Source of the DNA: Symsagittifera roscoffensis
Taxonomy: Eukaryota; Xenacoelomorpha; Acoela; Convolutidae
Direction: 5' to 3'
DNA: 64,000 bases
Assembly (NCBI RefSeq): GCF_963678635.1
Contig: NC_087065.1
Span: 64,232,553-64,296,552, forward strand
Position numbers and translations under genes: made by a program. Of the stretch, positions 1 through 11,839 are shown piece after piece. How positions within the stretch are numbered: the first letter of the stretch is position 1; the number at the start of each line of letters is the position of its first letter. Below the pieces are notes generated by a model. That model did no database searches and was not told the origin of the DNA. It was given only the letters and a program-made list of their open reading frames with translations.

Positions 1-1848
1 AATGTGATGTTGTATATCGAATTTAGAATAAATACCTATCGATTGTAAATCGTTATTTGGATTACGGGCTATAGCTCGAATGCTTTCAGGTGAAAACTTT
101 TTTAATGGTGGCATTAATGTCGGGTATGGTGTTTGTAGATAGTATTTATCTTCATCGGGATTTAATTTTACAACGTTGTGGCTATTTTCTGATCCACATG
201 GTACTGCTGTGTTGCAAAAATATGTTTGTCTTAAGAGTGTATCAACAAAATATACTTTATTTTTGTAGAATATGGGGATTCTTTTGTAGCATTTTTTATC
301 TTCAAAAACGTATAAGGGTGATACTTTTTTGGTACAAGTGTAATACCATAAAATATTTCCTTCATAATCAATAAAAATTGATCTATTTCCGGATAACAAA
401 TATCCTGCATATGGTATGTTGAGAACTGCTAGTGCTAGTGACTGTAGATTTTGTGTTCTTTCAAGTTCACATAATTGGTGTAGTGTTTCTAATTCTGAGA
501 GTGACATTTCTTGAAAAATTCTGCTTATTGTGTAATCTAGTTTCATGTCTAAATGTATATCATAGTAATTTGCGTCAAATTATGTGCGGTTCATGAGTGA
601 TAGTTCTTGTAATCGTGTACTATCGGCGTCTTGTGGTTTTAATTTTCCACCTATTCTTCCTTTATTTTTCTGAAATTTTACTGAAACATAAGGGTTTCCG
701 TCGGTAAGTGAATGAGATGTGGCCATGGGGTCTACAATTAGATGTCCTGTATTCATGTCGAAACCGTGTTCGTATTCAACAAGGATTTTTGAGTAATGTG
801 TTTTGTAAGTTGGTTTTTTTATATTTACATGCTAGTTCTGTTTCCGGGTATGTTTGAAATCGTGTTGGTTTATTCTCTATATTGTGGAGGTTTCTAACTT
901 TGGCGTTACTGTGTCTGATTTGATCAGGATTGACTTCTTCAAATGGGGTTGATTCAATAAAATGTTTTTGGTGAAATTTAATCATTCTAGCGTGTATTTT
1001 TGCGACTTGAAAAACTGTGCATGTTTCTTCACGAAACCATACAATGGTTGCTTGTGTGCGTGTTGTAGGATCGCAATATCCTTGGTCATTTTTGCAAGGA
1101 AGTCGAATGCCTTGGAAAAGAATTGTGTCGTCTTTTAAATCTCGTGTTAGTTGTACTTTTTCAAGTTGTATATTCCAATCAAAAACATTATTTCTTGTTA
1201 TCTTTTTTTTGTATCTGCTTTGCAATTTGAGGGATCATTGATACCTATATGTGGTATCCAGTGTTTATCATTTAGATGGTATGTCAATCTTCCGGATGTT
1301 CCATGAAAGGGAAAATTTCTGTCTAGTCTAATGTGACCTTGGTGTTTTTCAAGTTCTGCTTGATGTGCTAAGTCTGGGAAAACTTGAAATATTACTAGTT
1401 TTCTATTCATTCCGTCGTTTTGTGTTAAATTTAGTCGTCTAAGTTCATTCTTACAGTCTTGAGGGTTAAGATGTAGTAATATTTCTATTTTACTTTGATA
1501 GAAAGATTCGTGGTCTAGTCGGTTTTTATTTCCGTTTGAGACCTGTGAGCAATGTACTTTCTTTTAGGAAAATGTTGCTGTAAATTTGTATCCTGTTAAA
1601 GTTGTTGATCGGGCTTTTGAGTATAGTGTGGCTACTATATTTGTAGTTTCTATTCCTTGTGTTTCGGATTCGCATTGTGTGACTTGATTTATAGCGTATT
1701 TGTGTAGTGTTTTTTGTTCGTTTTCTTCACAATCATAGTGTGTTACTAACAAATCCTGAGGTCCTGTACGAGGGGATTGATTTGTATGTTGTTCGGAAAA
1801 AATTAGAAAAAGAATGGGTTGAAACGTAAATATCTTTAAAATATACAT
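1..1848 (-). pseudogene. Envelope-like glycoprotein of element B, broken and cut by the window edge
   Basis: The minus-strand reading begins at an ATG at 1848 with a hydrophobic signal-peptide-like start (MYILKIFTFQPILFLIF). It continues with blocks also found in the intact-looking homologue at 49330-51354, such as YDCEENEQKTLHKYAINQV, DKHWIPHIGINDPSNCKA and CKNDQGYCDPTTRTQ. The frame changes several times (pieces 1564-1848, 1198-1410, 776-1225 and on to base 1), so no full product can be made. Cysteines and surrounding residues are shared with the other copy. Such a gene would encode a secreted or membrane glycoprotein that could let the element leave the cell. The lineage of the glycoprotein is unknown to me. 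Confidence 0.7.
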
Positions 1849-1884
1849 GTGTATGATAATCCGGAGTATGGGTTATAAAATGTG

Positions 1885-2560
1885 ATATATCCAATTGTGT
1901 TTTTGGTGTATCTATCGTGTTTATATATTACTTCAGTTGTTATAAATTTTACTATGTTCGGTTCACCTTGTGTATATGAGTGTGTTGTCCAATATGGTGG
2001 TCTTTCTGTGGTATCTGGGGGATTAAAAAAGGGTTTTCTCGAATTTTTTGTGATGTGGGGGTTGAACCTAGGTAGTCTGAGGGTATATTTGAGATGCTAT
2101 GTTATGAAAGAAGTTTGGGAGTTTCTGGTAGTGTACTGCTTCAATTTCTAAGGTAGTTGGTGTTGGTGATTGGGGTATATCAAAATGAACTCCGGGGGTT
2201 TGAAAATTTCTATTTCTTCGCGGGTGTATAATTTGTCTATTTATCTTAAATGTACTTTGATTTTGACTAACGTGTCTGACTCGATTGAGGTCTTGTTGCA
2301 AGGTGGGGTATAAGTCATATGTTGGTTCACTTAAAGATGCTTGTCGGTGAACTGGTTCTAGTGGTTCTGATAGGCGTGCATGTCGCTCTTCAAAAGTGTA
2401 TGCGTTGTCTTGAAAAGAAATAAGTGTTGATGTTTGGGGTTGTTTGTAGTTGTAGGTGTTATTGGACTTTCTTGGGATGTGGTTGGTGGGGGCTGGTTTG
2501 GTGGTGGTTGATTAGCAATTTTGGAAAGTTATCTGAATTTTACTTGTTACCGGAAATTTT
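1885..2560 (-). pseudogene. Pro/Gln/Thr-rich open region before the envelope (element B copy)
   Basis: This corresponds to the AUG-less frame at 51491-52510 in element A. Part of it is visible at 2068-2301 on the minus strand, including INRQIIHPRRNRNFQTPGVHF, which matches element A closely. The rest is interrupted by stops and frame changes. A second shared peptide just upstream of the envelope ATG (TTEVIYK.DRYTK.TIGYITFYNPYSG) is kept in both copies. No domain is recognised. It could be an N-terminal part of the envelope or of an accessory protein reached by splicing or frameshifting. Confidence 0.5.
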
Positions 2561-2607
2561 GTGTTTATTATAATATTCTTCAATAAAAAGTATCAAGAGA
2601 ATAGTTG

Positions 2608-2790
2608 CTAGGCAAAGGTGACTATTGCCTTTTTTATAGATTTGCACATTGTCATGATGAGGGAGATTAAAAAAGTGAGGAAAATTATGAATAAAAGAAA
2701 AATATCTGTTCGACTGAAAATAGATAGATTATATGTATTCGTACCTGTAGATGTGGTCAAGGATTTGGGAGAGTTGGAGATATATTTCAA
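2608..2790 (-). pseudogene. Small membrane-protein ORF, element B copy
   Basis: This 60-codon frame resembles the 62-codon ORF at 52473-52661 of element A. The shared core is IFSRTDIFLLF followed by a hydrophobic stretch and CK.IKKAI.TFA. It predicts one transmembrane segment followed by a basic cytoplasmic patch. Here the first codon of the open frame is TTG rather than ATG, so this copy may have lost its start. It sits between integrase and the Pro-rich frame. The function is unknown. Confidence 0.45.
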
Positions 2791-3540
2791 ATAGGGAATA
2801 GAAAATTTAAAAAATTAGAAATTATTAGTAGAAATTCAAAAGTTTCAATGAAAAAGTATATCAAAAATTTAAATAGATTGAGAAATTTTATGAAGGGTTT
2901 TAGAAATTTTTGTTTTATGTGGTCAACTGTTATGAAAAGGAGCATTTAAGAAATGATTCGTTTGTCGAATATTTTTTAAAGTTTTGAGGCGAAATGCAAG
3001 TGTGGTCGAATTTTTATTGGTTTTTTGACAAGTGGGTTGAGTTTCGTGAAAATTTGTTGAGGGCTATTTTTATTGGTGTTTGGCAGGTCTTCATAGTATT
3101 GTTTTCATCTGGTGAATAAATGGGGGTATCTTTGAAATATTTGTACTTTAGGCCAAATGATCATGGGTCGTTTTGTCTTTAGGCTAATTTGCCATTTTTG
3201 GTTGGGGGGTTTTTGAGGTCTGAATTGGGAAAATATTGTTGATTTTTGCATAATCTGATAAGGGAGGGTTATAATATGTAAGTAGTGTTTATTTTAGTTG
3301 TCAAGTTTTAGCAAATTGCTTGTTTTTGACCTGGAGGTTGTAAAGTTATAGTTATTGATATGCCTGGAGATTAATTTCTATCGGCTAAATAGGTTTGTGT
3401 TAGAGATATAAAGGTAACAATTTAAACATTTTATCTTAGCTGAGTTTGAACTAGAATTGATCGAGGTTATTTTCAGCATGTTTTTATAGAAATGTTAAGG
3501 TTTAAAGTGATTAAAAAGAATGATTGCGGTAATCTAAATT
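2791..3540. other. Spacer between integrase and the membrane ORFs of element B
   Basis: No long ORF is supported here. At about 2800-2995 the minus strand shows a degraded hydrophobic frame that parallels the second small membrane ORF of element A (52658-52888). The rest is AT-rich, with blocks shared with 52990-53500 of element A, such as the 'gataagggagggttat' block near 3258. Confidence 0.45.
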
Positions 3541-5046
3541 AAAGTTGTTTCTGAAATTCAACTTTCTTTAATTTTTTAGATTTTGAGATGAATGTTCTAT
3601 ATTTTTTTCGTGTTTGGCTTCTAAGACGTGATATTTCTCTAAGTTCGGATTTTTGTTGTTGATTTTTTAATAATTTTTTTTCTGTTAGTTTTCTATTTTT
3701 CTTTCTTTTTGAGGTATTTTTGGTTCTGGTGTGTTTGACCTGTGAGGGTCTAAATTTTCATGTGGAATTGTTTTGTATTTTTTGTGGTATTAACGTTTTG
3801 ATTTTGCTCTATTTGTGGGTTATTTTGAACGATGGGTAAACCTGTGAAAGAATATAATTGAGTTAATTCGCGGAGTGTGTATTTTTTTGGGTAATAAGGT
3901 AGTAAGTTGCTATGGTATTGAATGATTTCTTTTTATTTAAATCAGTAAGTTTGTATGTTACTTCAGTTGGTTTATCAATTATTTGATAAGTTCCTTTTCG
4001 AAGTGGTTGTAATTTTTTGGAGATTCCTTTTCGTGTAGTAAAATTAGATAAAAACAAATGTTCAAATTTTTAAGTCTGTGGCTGGCATGAAACGTGAAAT
4101 AATTTGATTATTTGTATTTTGCCTTTGTAACAATTTGTTTGTTACTTTTTGGTAGATTTTATTGTGTTTTTTATCTCTTTTTAAAATCCATTCGGTATGT
4201 GTACCGTGAGCTAATTTCGAAATTTGTGGATGATGAAAGTGGTCTTCATCATGTGTATGTAAGGGTAGGTTATAACAAACTGAATCTTTGTTTGGTTGAC
4301 AATAACCTTAAGCATTTTTATGAGCATTTGCTGTGAACATAATTGGTTTTCGTGGCTTTTGATTGAAAACCATTTCGTATGGTGACATTCCTAAAGTTGT
4401 TGTGATTTGTGAATTATAGGGAATAATTTTACATCTGTTGACCATTCAGCATATCGTGTATCATTTCCATTGATGATGCATCTGAGATACTCTTGTAGTG
4501 CACGGTTCATACCTTCGACTAATCCATTTGTCCAAGGTGCATGAGATGTACGTGGTTTATGTTTGATATTATATAGGTGGCATAATGTGATGATTTCATT
4601 GTTAATGAATTCTGTGCGTTATCTGTGACTAGTATTTCTGGTAGTCCGAATTTAGCTATCCAATGTTCGTAAAGTGTTGTGTATGCGTAGTAAGCATTAC
4701 AATGTGGTACTGGGTTGAGTGCTACGTAGTGTATTAATGCATCAACAATTACCATAATATAAGAATTTCCTTCGGAGGATGGTGAAATTGGTCCTTTTGT
4801 GTCGAATGAAATTCTATGATTAAAATATAGACTTTGTCCTTTGAAATCTTGTTTTGTTGCTATTTGTTTTTGATTTGGATAAGGTTTATTTAATTGACAT
4901 ATTATGCAATCGTTGCAAAATACTTTAATCCAAATTGGTGCATTTGGGAAATAAAAATTTTGTGTAAAACTTGAATTTGTCTTTTCTAATCCTGAGTGTC
5001 CTTTTATATGTTGCGAATGAGATATGTCAAATGCTATTAGCATCAT
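3541..5046 (-). pseudogene. Integrase of element B (zinc-binding domain, catalytic core, C-terminal domain)
   Basis: The piece at 4519-5046 holds an HHCC zinc-binding region (GHSGLEKT..., CNDCIICQLNKPYPNQKQ) and the first core aspartate in ISFDTKGP. The second core aspartate is in LVTDN, where the frame is lost just before the expected GTEF. The motif with the third catalytic residue (NGLVEGMNRALQEYL) is still visible in another frame near 4490-4530. A C-terminal SH3-like block (KGTYQIIDKPTEVTYKLTD) lies at 3863-4057. The protein would insert the cDNA, but the frameshifts make this copy inactive. Confidence 0.82.
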
Positions 5047-5417
5047 GCTGAGGGGAAGACAGGGTACTTTGAAATCGGGTGTCTGATATTCTAAGAGGTC
5101 TGTGATTTCATTAATAGTTGTATTATTATACTTTCTAAAGTATCGGAGGAGTGTTGTATTTCCTTATATTGTTGTATCAGCTTTTGTTGGTTTTGTTTTA
5201 TACTATTGCCATGATTTGAGTTGGCGAATTACGGGATCAAGGTTTTGATATTTCTGTCATAGTTTTAACGTAATTTTTTCTGTTGGTGGTAGAAAAATAT
5301 TTTCAACTTCTATTTTTGATAATGGAATGGTGTCAAGTGGATCATGAAGATCAAAAACTTGATTTTTTGTGTATTTCGAATCATTTATTGGTGGTCCTGA
5401 TAAATTTATTTTATCAG

Positions 5418-6302
5418 TTAAATTTTTTTTTCTATTAGTGGAAAGGTGTTTTTTTTGTGTGGTTGTTGTTTGCTTGTTTTTTGTTGAGTATTATTTTTCA
5501 TCCATTGTGAATAAGGAATGGGTTTGAATGTGGGTGTTCCTAATAGATCTACTTCATAGTGGTTATTTTGACAATCTAAATAGAATGGAAAATGTTGTAA
5601 GTTATTTATTTGTGACTGATCGATATCAGTTTTTACTGCGTATTTGCAGTCTAATCTTGGTGATGTTTCATTTTTTGCAAGATAGAATTTAATATTTTGT
5701 GGTATTTCAATTGTAGTTTTTCGTGTAAGCAGTTCAGGTGATGTATTTCTACTTAATGTATCTGGTAGTACAAAGTTTTTTCCTGCTGACCAAGTTATAT
5801 GTAAGTTTGGAAATTTCATTAAAATTAATTGAAATCTATAAACTCTATGGTTTGGATTTGATTTCTGTGTAAAGAGAAATATTATGGGTTTATGATCTGT
5901 AAATAAAACTGTTGGATGTTTTGATCCAAGTATTAGAAATTCATATTCGGTAAGTGTGTATATTATAGCCGTGCATTCTCTCATGAGAGTAGAGAGTCGT
6001 AGTTCAGCTTGTGTAAATAAGCGAGAATTTGCTGATATAAGATTCATTTTGTTTGTTCCACTGTGTGATTGTAGTAATGCTGCGCCGATGCCAAAGTTTG
6101 AAGCATCGCACATTACATAAAATGGTTGATTCGGATCAGGGATTGTATTTGATGTTTGTTCTGTTAACAATTTTTTTATTTCTTCGAATCTTGTTTGATG
6201 TTCGGTGGTCCATTCGAAGTTATTTTGTTGTCTGAGGATGTTATAGAAAGGTCTTAGGTATGATTGCATTTTTAATACATATTTACTTGAGAAATTTAAC
6301 AT
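5418..6302 (-). pseudogene. RNase H domain and linker of element B pol
   Basis: The minus-strand frame carries a gypsy RNase H: FYVMCDASNFGIGAALLQ with its catalytic aspartate, then RECTAIIYTLTEYEFLI, and TDHKPIIFLF. The segment ends with LPDTLSRNTSPELL, typical of the RNase H end in this group. A long linker towards integrase follows (YEVDLLGTPTFKPIPYSQW), also found in element A. RNase H degrades the RNA of the RNA-DNA hybrid during reverse transcription. The frame is cut from RT upstream and integrase downstream. Confidence 0.82.
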
Positions 6303-7241
6303 TCCAAGGAATTCTTGGATTTTTTTTTATTTGTGGGTGGTTGAAGTTTCTGAATCGCGTGTATTTGTGATTTCAATGGAGTTATAGTGTTATTTTCGAT
6401 AATGTAGCCAAGAATTTTTAGGCGTGTTAGGAAAAAATGTGATTTGTCTGGGGCTGCTTTTGAGTATTTGCTGATATTGTTCTAAAATTAGAAGCATTTC
6501 GTCTTTCGTTTATGATTGCATGAAAACATCATCTAAGTATGTGATTGCATGTTTTTTGAGTATAAGTGGTAATAAAAATTTTACTCATGAAAGCTGAAAA
6601 AGCTGCTGGTCCTATGAAAATTCCGTAGAATATTCTATTGAATTCGTATTGTTGATTTCCAATAACGAATTGTGTTAATCGTCGTGACTGTTCATCTAGT
6701 GGCATTTGATTGTATGCACTAGTCATATCTGCGGCTGTGAAGTATTTACCACTTATTTTGGTTAGAATTACTTGAATAGGTTCAATGGGCATATTACATT
6801 TATTTTCGTCAATTAGTGAAATGAGATATCTATACGTCGAGAACTATTTTTTAGTGATTCTCCTTTAGCTAAGATGATAACTGGGTTGATAAAGGTGTTA
6901 CCTTTTGGTTGTTTTTCTTTGTTTACTGGTGATATAATTTCATATTGTTCTGAAATGTCAAAAAGTCTGTTTACTTTATCTTGTAACTGTATGGGTACTT
7001 TACTTGCTCGTTGTTTTTTGAAAACTGCGTCAGGTTTTAAAGGTAAAATTAGTGGTGAACTAAATTTTCCAACATCGAATTTGGATGTTGCATAAACTGT
7101 TGGAAATTTTAATAACAGTTTGGCCAGTTTGTCGAAATCTTTTTGTGTTATTTGGGAATGTTCGAAATTAAACATTGTTAGAAACTTTTGTTGTTCTTCC
7201 GTATAATGTGATATTTTAAACGTTGGTGTTTCTTTTTTCAT
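6303..7241 (-). pseudogene. Reverse transcriptase of element B
   Basis: Pieces at 6813-7241 and 6529-6792 carry gypsy RT blocks: KEKQPKGNTFINPVIILAKGESLK, TSAYNQMPLDEQSRRLTQF and NRIFYGIFIGPAAFSAFMSKIF. The YLDD active site is encoded near 6526-6541, and the region after it is in another frame. At least three frame breaks are present compared with the continuous frame in element A (55063-58113). The product would copy element RNA into DNA. Confidence 0.85.
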
Positions 7242-7625
7242 TGCTTATAGGGTTGTTATTGATAATTCTTCATCAAGAATTGTGGATTGACATATGTCTA
7301 GTAATTGTAATAAATTATTGACTCGATATGCTACTTCATTTGTGGGTGAACTTGTAGCATTTGTTTCACAGTATCCTAAGAGTCCTAAGGGTAGTGTTAT
7401 CTGGTATGGTGAATTATTATATACGTGTAAAGAAATAATATCTGAGTTTGAATGTTACATGTATTTTATGGATGATATTGTGATTCGGAAAAATTTATGG
7501 ATTGGTTTAAATTCAAGGTCTGACATAAAGAAAGGTTGTTTGTTTTGGTTCTTAACGTACTGGTGGACTTGTTTGATTGAAAAATTATAGACATTTCCTG
7601 ATAGTGTTTAATCTTTGAAAGAATG

Positions 7626-8264
7626 TTAATTATGTGTTTTTTTTGTCCTGGTGTATTTTTCTTTTATATGAAGTTTGCTATTAAAAATTTTTATTGTGGG
7701 AATATACTCAGTGATAAACGGTATGCAAATGATATTGTGTTTTATGTCTGTAAAGTGAAATGTTTGTTTAAATGGTTTACTTAGTATTTTATTCTGTTCC
7801 ATTGTTCTAGTGGGAACAAGGAAAAATTGGATTTTTCCGTAATTTACTAATGTTGATCCTTGTGCTGTTGCTAATTTACTGGCAATTTTTATAGGTGACA
7901 GGATTGGGTGTAATGATTTGATTTCATTCCAAGAAGGAATGTTAATAATATTTGATTCTGCTCCTGAATCAATTAAAAAATCTATTTCAAGATCGGGTGG
8001 TTGAAATTCTTTACTTTTTGGGCTTTCTAAGAGAAATGGTATTGTCCAAATCTTTTCTCTTGGCTGTTTTTTTTTGTATATTTTGGTAAATGTTACTTGT
8101 ATTTGAGCTGTATTCATTTCGTTTACATTCTGTTCAATTGATACATCGTTTCTTATGGGTCTAGTATAGTAGTCTTGAAGGAGTTCCGATTGATTTTCGT
8201 AAATGTGTGAACTAAAAGGTTGTTCATATATGATGGGTTCATAGTCGTTTTCGACTGTGATCAT
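7626..8264 (-). CDS. Aspartic protease region of element B
   Basis: This 212-codon frame starts at an ATG (8262-8264). The protease active site FLIDSGAESNII lies near residues 96-106, with the DSG triad at 7962-7970. The flanks KIWTIPFLLESPKSKEFQPPDLEIDFL and ATAQGSTLVNYGKIQF match element A. This copy stays open where element A has a frame break just upstream, so here it is the better-preserved version. It ends in an early stop (TRTKKTHN) before RT. Retroelement proteases of this type act as homodimers and cut the polyprotein. Confidence 0.72.
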   Translation of the reverse strand: MITVENDYEPIIYEQPFSSHIYENQSELLQDYYTRPIRNDVSIEQNVNEMNTAQIQVTFTKIYKKKQPREKIWTIPFLLESPKSKEFQPPDLEIDFLIDSGAESNIINIPSWNEIKSLHPILSPIKIASKLATAQGSTLVNYGKIQFFLVPTRTMEQNKILSKPFKQTFHFTDIKHNIICIPFITEYIPTIKIFNSKLHIKEKYTRTKKTHN

Positions 8265-8388
8265 ATCAACTGGAATAGTGTTATATTTGTCATTTTCGCT
8301 GTCTGTTGATTCACAATTTTTGTGGTTTAATTGTAGTTCTGTACTTTCTGTGTTGTCAATACCAGGGGAATCAGAAACTGTTTCTTCA

Positions 8389-8499
8389 GATTAGGTTATG
8401 ACAAAATTGTGTTTGTCCTCTGTCGTCAATGAGTGAAATGATGATAAGTGAGAAAACCGACTCTTCGTCTGGAATTTCTTCACTTGGGCTTATACTCAT
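8389..8499 (-). pseudogene. Truncated ORF2 start at the left edge of the gag array
   Basis: The ORF2 start (MSISPSEEIPDEESVF..., ATG at 8499) runs for only about 37 codons. It then joins protease-side sequence at about 8389. The same ORF2 start in the two full units continues much further (11840-12556 and 16100-16615). The junction is visible because sequence from 'gattaggttatgac' onward matches 12446 onward, while sequence below 8389 matches only the protease flank. Confidence 0.8.
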
Positions 8500-8941
8500 T
8501 TTTTCGTTTTATGACTGTCAGTGCGTGATGTTCAATGTGTCTGATTGGTTGGTTCCAACTGTATAAACGTACTGGTTTATTTTTATATATCTTTTTTATT
8601 CTTCTTTTTCCTTGTTTTGATGAATGTGATGTAGCTTCTGAATCGGAAAAATATAATTGATCATGAACTGGGTAATTTTTATTTACTGTGTCTTTTAGTT
8701 TGTAGAGTGCGTCTAAATCGCTGACTTCTGATTCGGAGACTGCGTTTCTATGCTTTGAAAATCTTTCTCGTGTAATTTGTCTTTGCTTGCTTAAAATTTT
8801 TCATTTTATTGTTTGACGTTTTGTGCGAATATATCCGATTGTTTGCTTATGCGGTGTAATCACAAGATCGTATGCTTCGTTATTTATTTCACAATTGTGT
8901 AGTACAATTGTTTGTTTATTTCCTAAATTGTTCAGTGACAT
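8474..8941 (-). pseudogene. ORF1 (basic leader-proximal protein) in the partial array unit
   Basis: The homologue of 61653-62114 starts at ATG 8941. The frame is interrupted by a TGA after KRQTIK where element A reads an arginine. All three element B copies of ORF1 share this stop, so the mutation predates the array. C-terminal blocks DQLYFSDSEATSS and KRRIKK remain readable after the stop. The protein is strongly basic with an acidic-serine stretch. No known domain is recognised. Confidence 0.6.
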
Positions 8942-9532
8942 AAGGTTTAGGATGAGGGGTGCAAGGTTGTTATTAGTAATTTTTAAATCCTACACTGTTG
9001 TTCCTTACAATTTTTTGGTTAGCCTAACTTGGGTCCTTTATGTAGGGTTGGAGAGGAAAGTATATATCGATTCCGAAGAATGATTTTTACTTCCTCGTGG
9101 CTTAAGGTGTTAACTTACTGAATCTTACTTAGGGGTAGTGATTGTGTTCAAGGGTTGGAGAATAGTAATCGATCCACGAGGTTCAGGTATAATTAGAACA
9201 CAAGTAGTTCGTTAGATAATATTTTAATACTTACTAAGATTTAAGATTTAGCCTGGGTCAGGTAAGAGGGGGGATTAAGTGAAGGATGAAATAACCGAAG
9301 TTCTTCACTGTTTAGCTTAATTTGAATGGTTAATGTGATTGAAAAATTTTCCATTAGTCCTGGGTCTTTGAAAGGGTTGGGTAGTGAATCGACGTTTGAG
9401 TTCGTTAGACATTTTATTATTTGCGCGGGGGAGAACAAAATTGTTCTATTTGATCCAAGGATAGGCCTTGATGATCAGATGATAAAATTTTATGGTATAA
9501 AAGGGATTTCATTTAATTATTTAATGGAGATC
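8942..9532 (-). other. Leader segment in the partial array unit
   Basis: This non-coding stretch repeats 13000-13590 and 17058-17648 almost exactly and is also conserved in element A (62115-62660). It includes the block around 'ttcaagggttggagaatagta' and the 'aaccgaagttcttcac' block. Short open frames here (for example 9241-9438) are not open in element A, so they are not supported as genes. Confidence 0.65.
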
Positions 9533-10364
9533 TGTTGTTTCGGTAACGTTGGTTTCTGTTATTTGAGTAACTTCTATTTCTGCTATTCGAGTAGTTTCTA
9601 TTTCTATTGTATGATGAATTACGTGATCTATCGTTTGAACAGTGTCTATTTCTAGAATTCGAATGGGAACTGGTATCAAAAATTTCTCTTCTGTTTGAAT
9701 TTGATCGTGAATAGTTGTTTCTATACTGGTTATTTTGGCTATTTGGTCAACTGTATCTGTTTTGTGAGAATTTTCGTAAATTTCTTTGTTCTGGTGATCT
9801 ACCGCTATAATTAGAGTTATAGGGTGATTAGTTTCTTGAGTAATTTGAATTATTTGGGAGTGGTTTACCAGAGCTGTTATTACTATGTATATTTTTGTTT
9901 GGTAAATTTTGATCTTTTTTCATGTATTGATAGAATGATTTGTTTGGTTCTTTGTACTTTTGCGGTTTATTTTGATTATCCTGTTGTTTTTGTCTAAATT
10001 CGGCAATGCTGCGTCCGTATCTTTGACAATAATTACACCATTTCTTGAAAGATGGTTTACCTTTGAAATTTAGATTTTTCTCATATATGTTCAAAATTTC
10101 AGTGATTTTTTCGGTTAGGTTTACATCTGAATTGTTTATGTTGTTTATTTGTGTGGTATTTGTTTCGATTCTATTCACTTATAGTAGTTTAAGATTTTCT
10201 GTTTCTTCAAGTTTCATTGTGATTTCTGCTTGTTCTAATATATCAACTATTTTTCTAAAATCTAAATCTGGTTCTCGAATTGATGAGGGGTGTGATGCTC
10301 TCTTTTTTATAGCTATTTTTTTTAATTGAGGTGTTCTGTCATTTTCGTGTTTTTTAATAATCAT
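9533..10364 (-). pseudogene. Gag nucleocapsid-like part, array unit 1
   Basis: Frames at 10179-10364 (KKRASHPSSIREPDLDFRK) and 9828-10178 carry the region after the capsid. The zinc knuckle of element A (C-x2-C-x4-H-x4-C) is altered: CNYCQRYGRSIAEF has arginine for histidine and phenylalanine for the last cysteine. The tail towards 9533 encodes a low-complexity N/R/S/Y-rich stretch. In a working element this region would bind RNA. The loss of two zinc ligands suggests that this copy, and the array founder, could not. Confidence 0.72.
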
Positions 10365-10902
10365 GAGTGTTTAGTGAATATGCTTTTCGAACTAGTGTTT
10401 CAATTCTAACTGCCAATTTTATAATTGTTTCATTTGGTAGTCTACGAATTTCGTTGCATAAAACTCTTTGGTGTTGTTTATTTCTTTCAGAATCAAACAT
10501 TTTAAAAATTTCTTGTTTAAATCTTTTCCAATCTGATTTTATGTCTATTGGTAAAACTGAAAACCATTTCTGAGCTGCGCCATCAAGTGTTGTTTGGATT
10601 AACGCTGTGCGTCTGTGTATCCAATTTTGATGGAGTGGTGTATTTATTGGTTCAGGTCTGATATTTAAAATTAAATTTGCTGTGACTGCGTTCAAATAGT
10701 CTTCTACAGAATATTCAGGGTCTGTGCCTGTGAATACCATCAGTGGTTTATTTGATATTATTGACGATCCACCCATGAGGTATGGATTCGTAGTCATCTG
10801 TAGTGATTCTGCGGCATTTGGTATTTGTGAAAAATTTCTCAGTTGATTTTTTGTTATTTCATGTTGTTGTAAATAATATGGTAGTGGTATTTCGTTTTGC
10901 AT
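10354..10902 (-). pseudogene. Gag capsid domain, array unit 1
   Basis: This 182-codon frame matches the retrotransposon gag capsid pattern: FTGTDPEYSVEDYLNAVTAN, then TTLDGAAQKWFSVLPIDIKSDWKRF and FKMFDSERNKQHQR, and RLPNETIIKLAVRIETLVRKAY. Element A has the same domain at 59385-60395. The protein would assemble the particle that packages element RNA. The frame is open within the domain but is cut off from ORF2-side and nucleocapsid frames by single-base shifts. Confidence 0.82.
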
Positions 10903-11172
10903 TTGTGTTGGTTGATAATAATCAGTATTTGCTGGATTTTGTGAATAAAAATTATTATTTTGAGGTTCTTAATTTGGTCTAGGTTGTCGCATATGTTGTT
11001 CTCGTGTATATGGTTCAAAAATATCTGGTTGATGTATGTGATAAGACTGAAGTCTTTGGTTTTGAGAATTTTGTTGATGGTATTGCTCGTTAAAATTGTC
11101 ATCATCTGATGAATGATAATTAGGTGTATAGTAAGGTGTTTTTTGTTTGTATTGGTATGGTTTTTTATTATT

Positions 11173-11478
11173 TTAATTTTGTTGAAAAAATGGGTAATTT
11201 TCAGTTGGGTCTGTTGGATTTCGTGGGTTATCTTTAAAATTTACGAAATTTGTTGTTTGTTGTTGGAAATTTGGTCGTTGTGAAAATGAACGATTATGCG
11301 GGTTTGTACGAGGAGGTTTAGATGTTTGTGATCTATTTACGTAGTTATAATTGTGTTCTGCAAAATTATTTCTGGTGAATGTTCTTTGTTTTTGTGATGG
11401 TTTCGTCATTGGTCTAAATGTTTGGTAATCCATATGTGAGTATTTTGGAGCAACCGAGGGTTTAACCATAGATTGCAA
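11173..11478 (-). pseudogene. Gag linker between ORF2 and capsid, array unit 1
   Basis: This 101-codon frame is rich in Asn, Gln, Thr, Pro and Phe (KPSVAPKYSHMDYQTFRP..., ENYPFFQQN). The ends match element A, where SVAPKYSQMDYQTYRR lies near the end of ORF2 and ENYPFFQQNKYKK lies near the start of the capsid frame. It therefore shows that ORF2 and capsid were once one continuous gag-like polyprotein. No catalytic domain is seen. Confidence 0.6.
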
Positions 11479-11839
11479 TGTTACTTGAGGTAATGTTGAA
11501 GTCTTTGGTTTTGGCGTTGTAAGATTTGGATGTATTGGTGAAACACTTTGCTGTGTAGTTGTTACAATTGTTTCAACTATTTCTTCATTTATAAAATGTG
11601 ATGGTGTTTGAATATCTTGTTGTATAAGATTTTTAGTTCCATTTAAGTTTTCTTGTTGTATTAAAGTTGAATTTAAACTATTATTTTGTCTTCTATCAGG
11701 TAAAAATGAGTTATAATTTAAAGGTGTTGCATCTGTTGTGAGTGGAATGATTTTTACATAGTGTTTGTGAATAGTTATTGTACTGATTGCTTGACTTGAG
11801 ATGTCTACTGGAATATTCAGAAATAATGTATGAGACCAG

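Noticed and set aside
8823-9083. 86-codon plus-strand frame repeated at 12880-13140 and 16939-17199
   Set aside because: It is the antisense of ORF1 in the array. Its repetition follows from the DNA duplication, and it is not open in element A.
9241-9438. Minus-strand leader frame present in all three array copies
   Set aside because: The same leader region in element A is not open, and the copies in the array are not independent.
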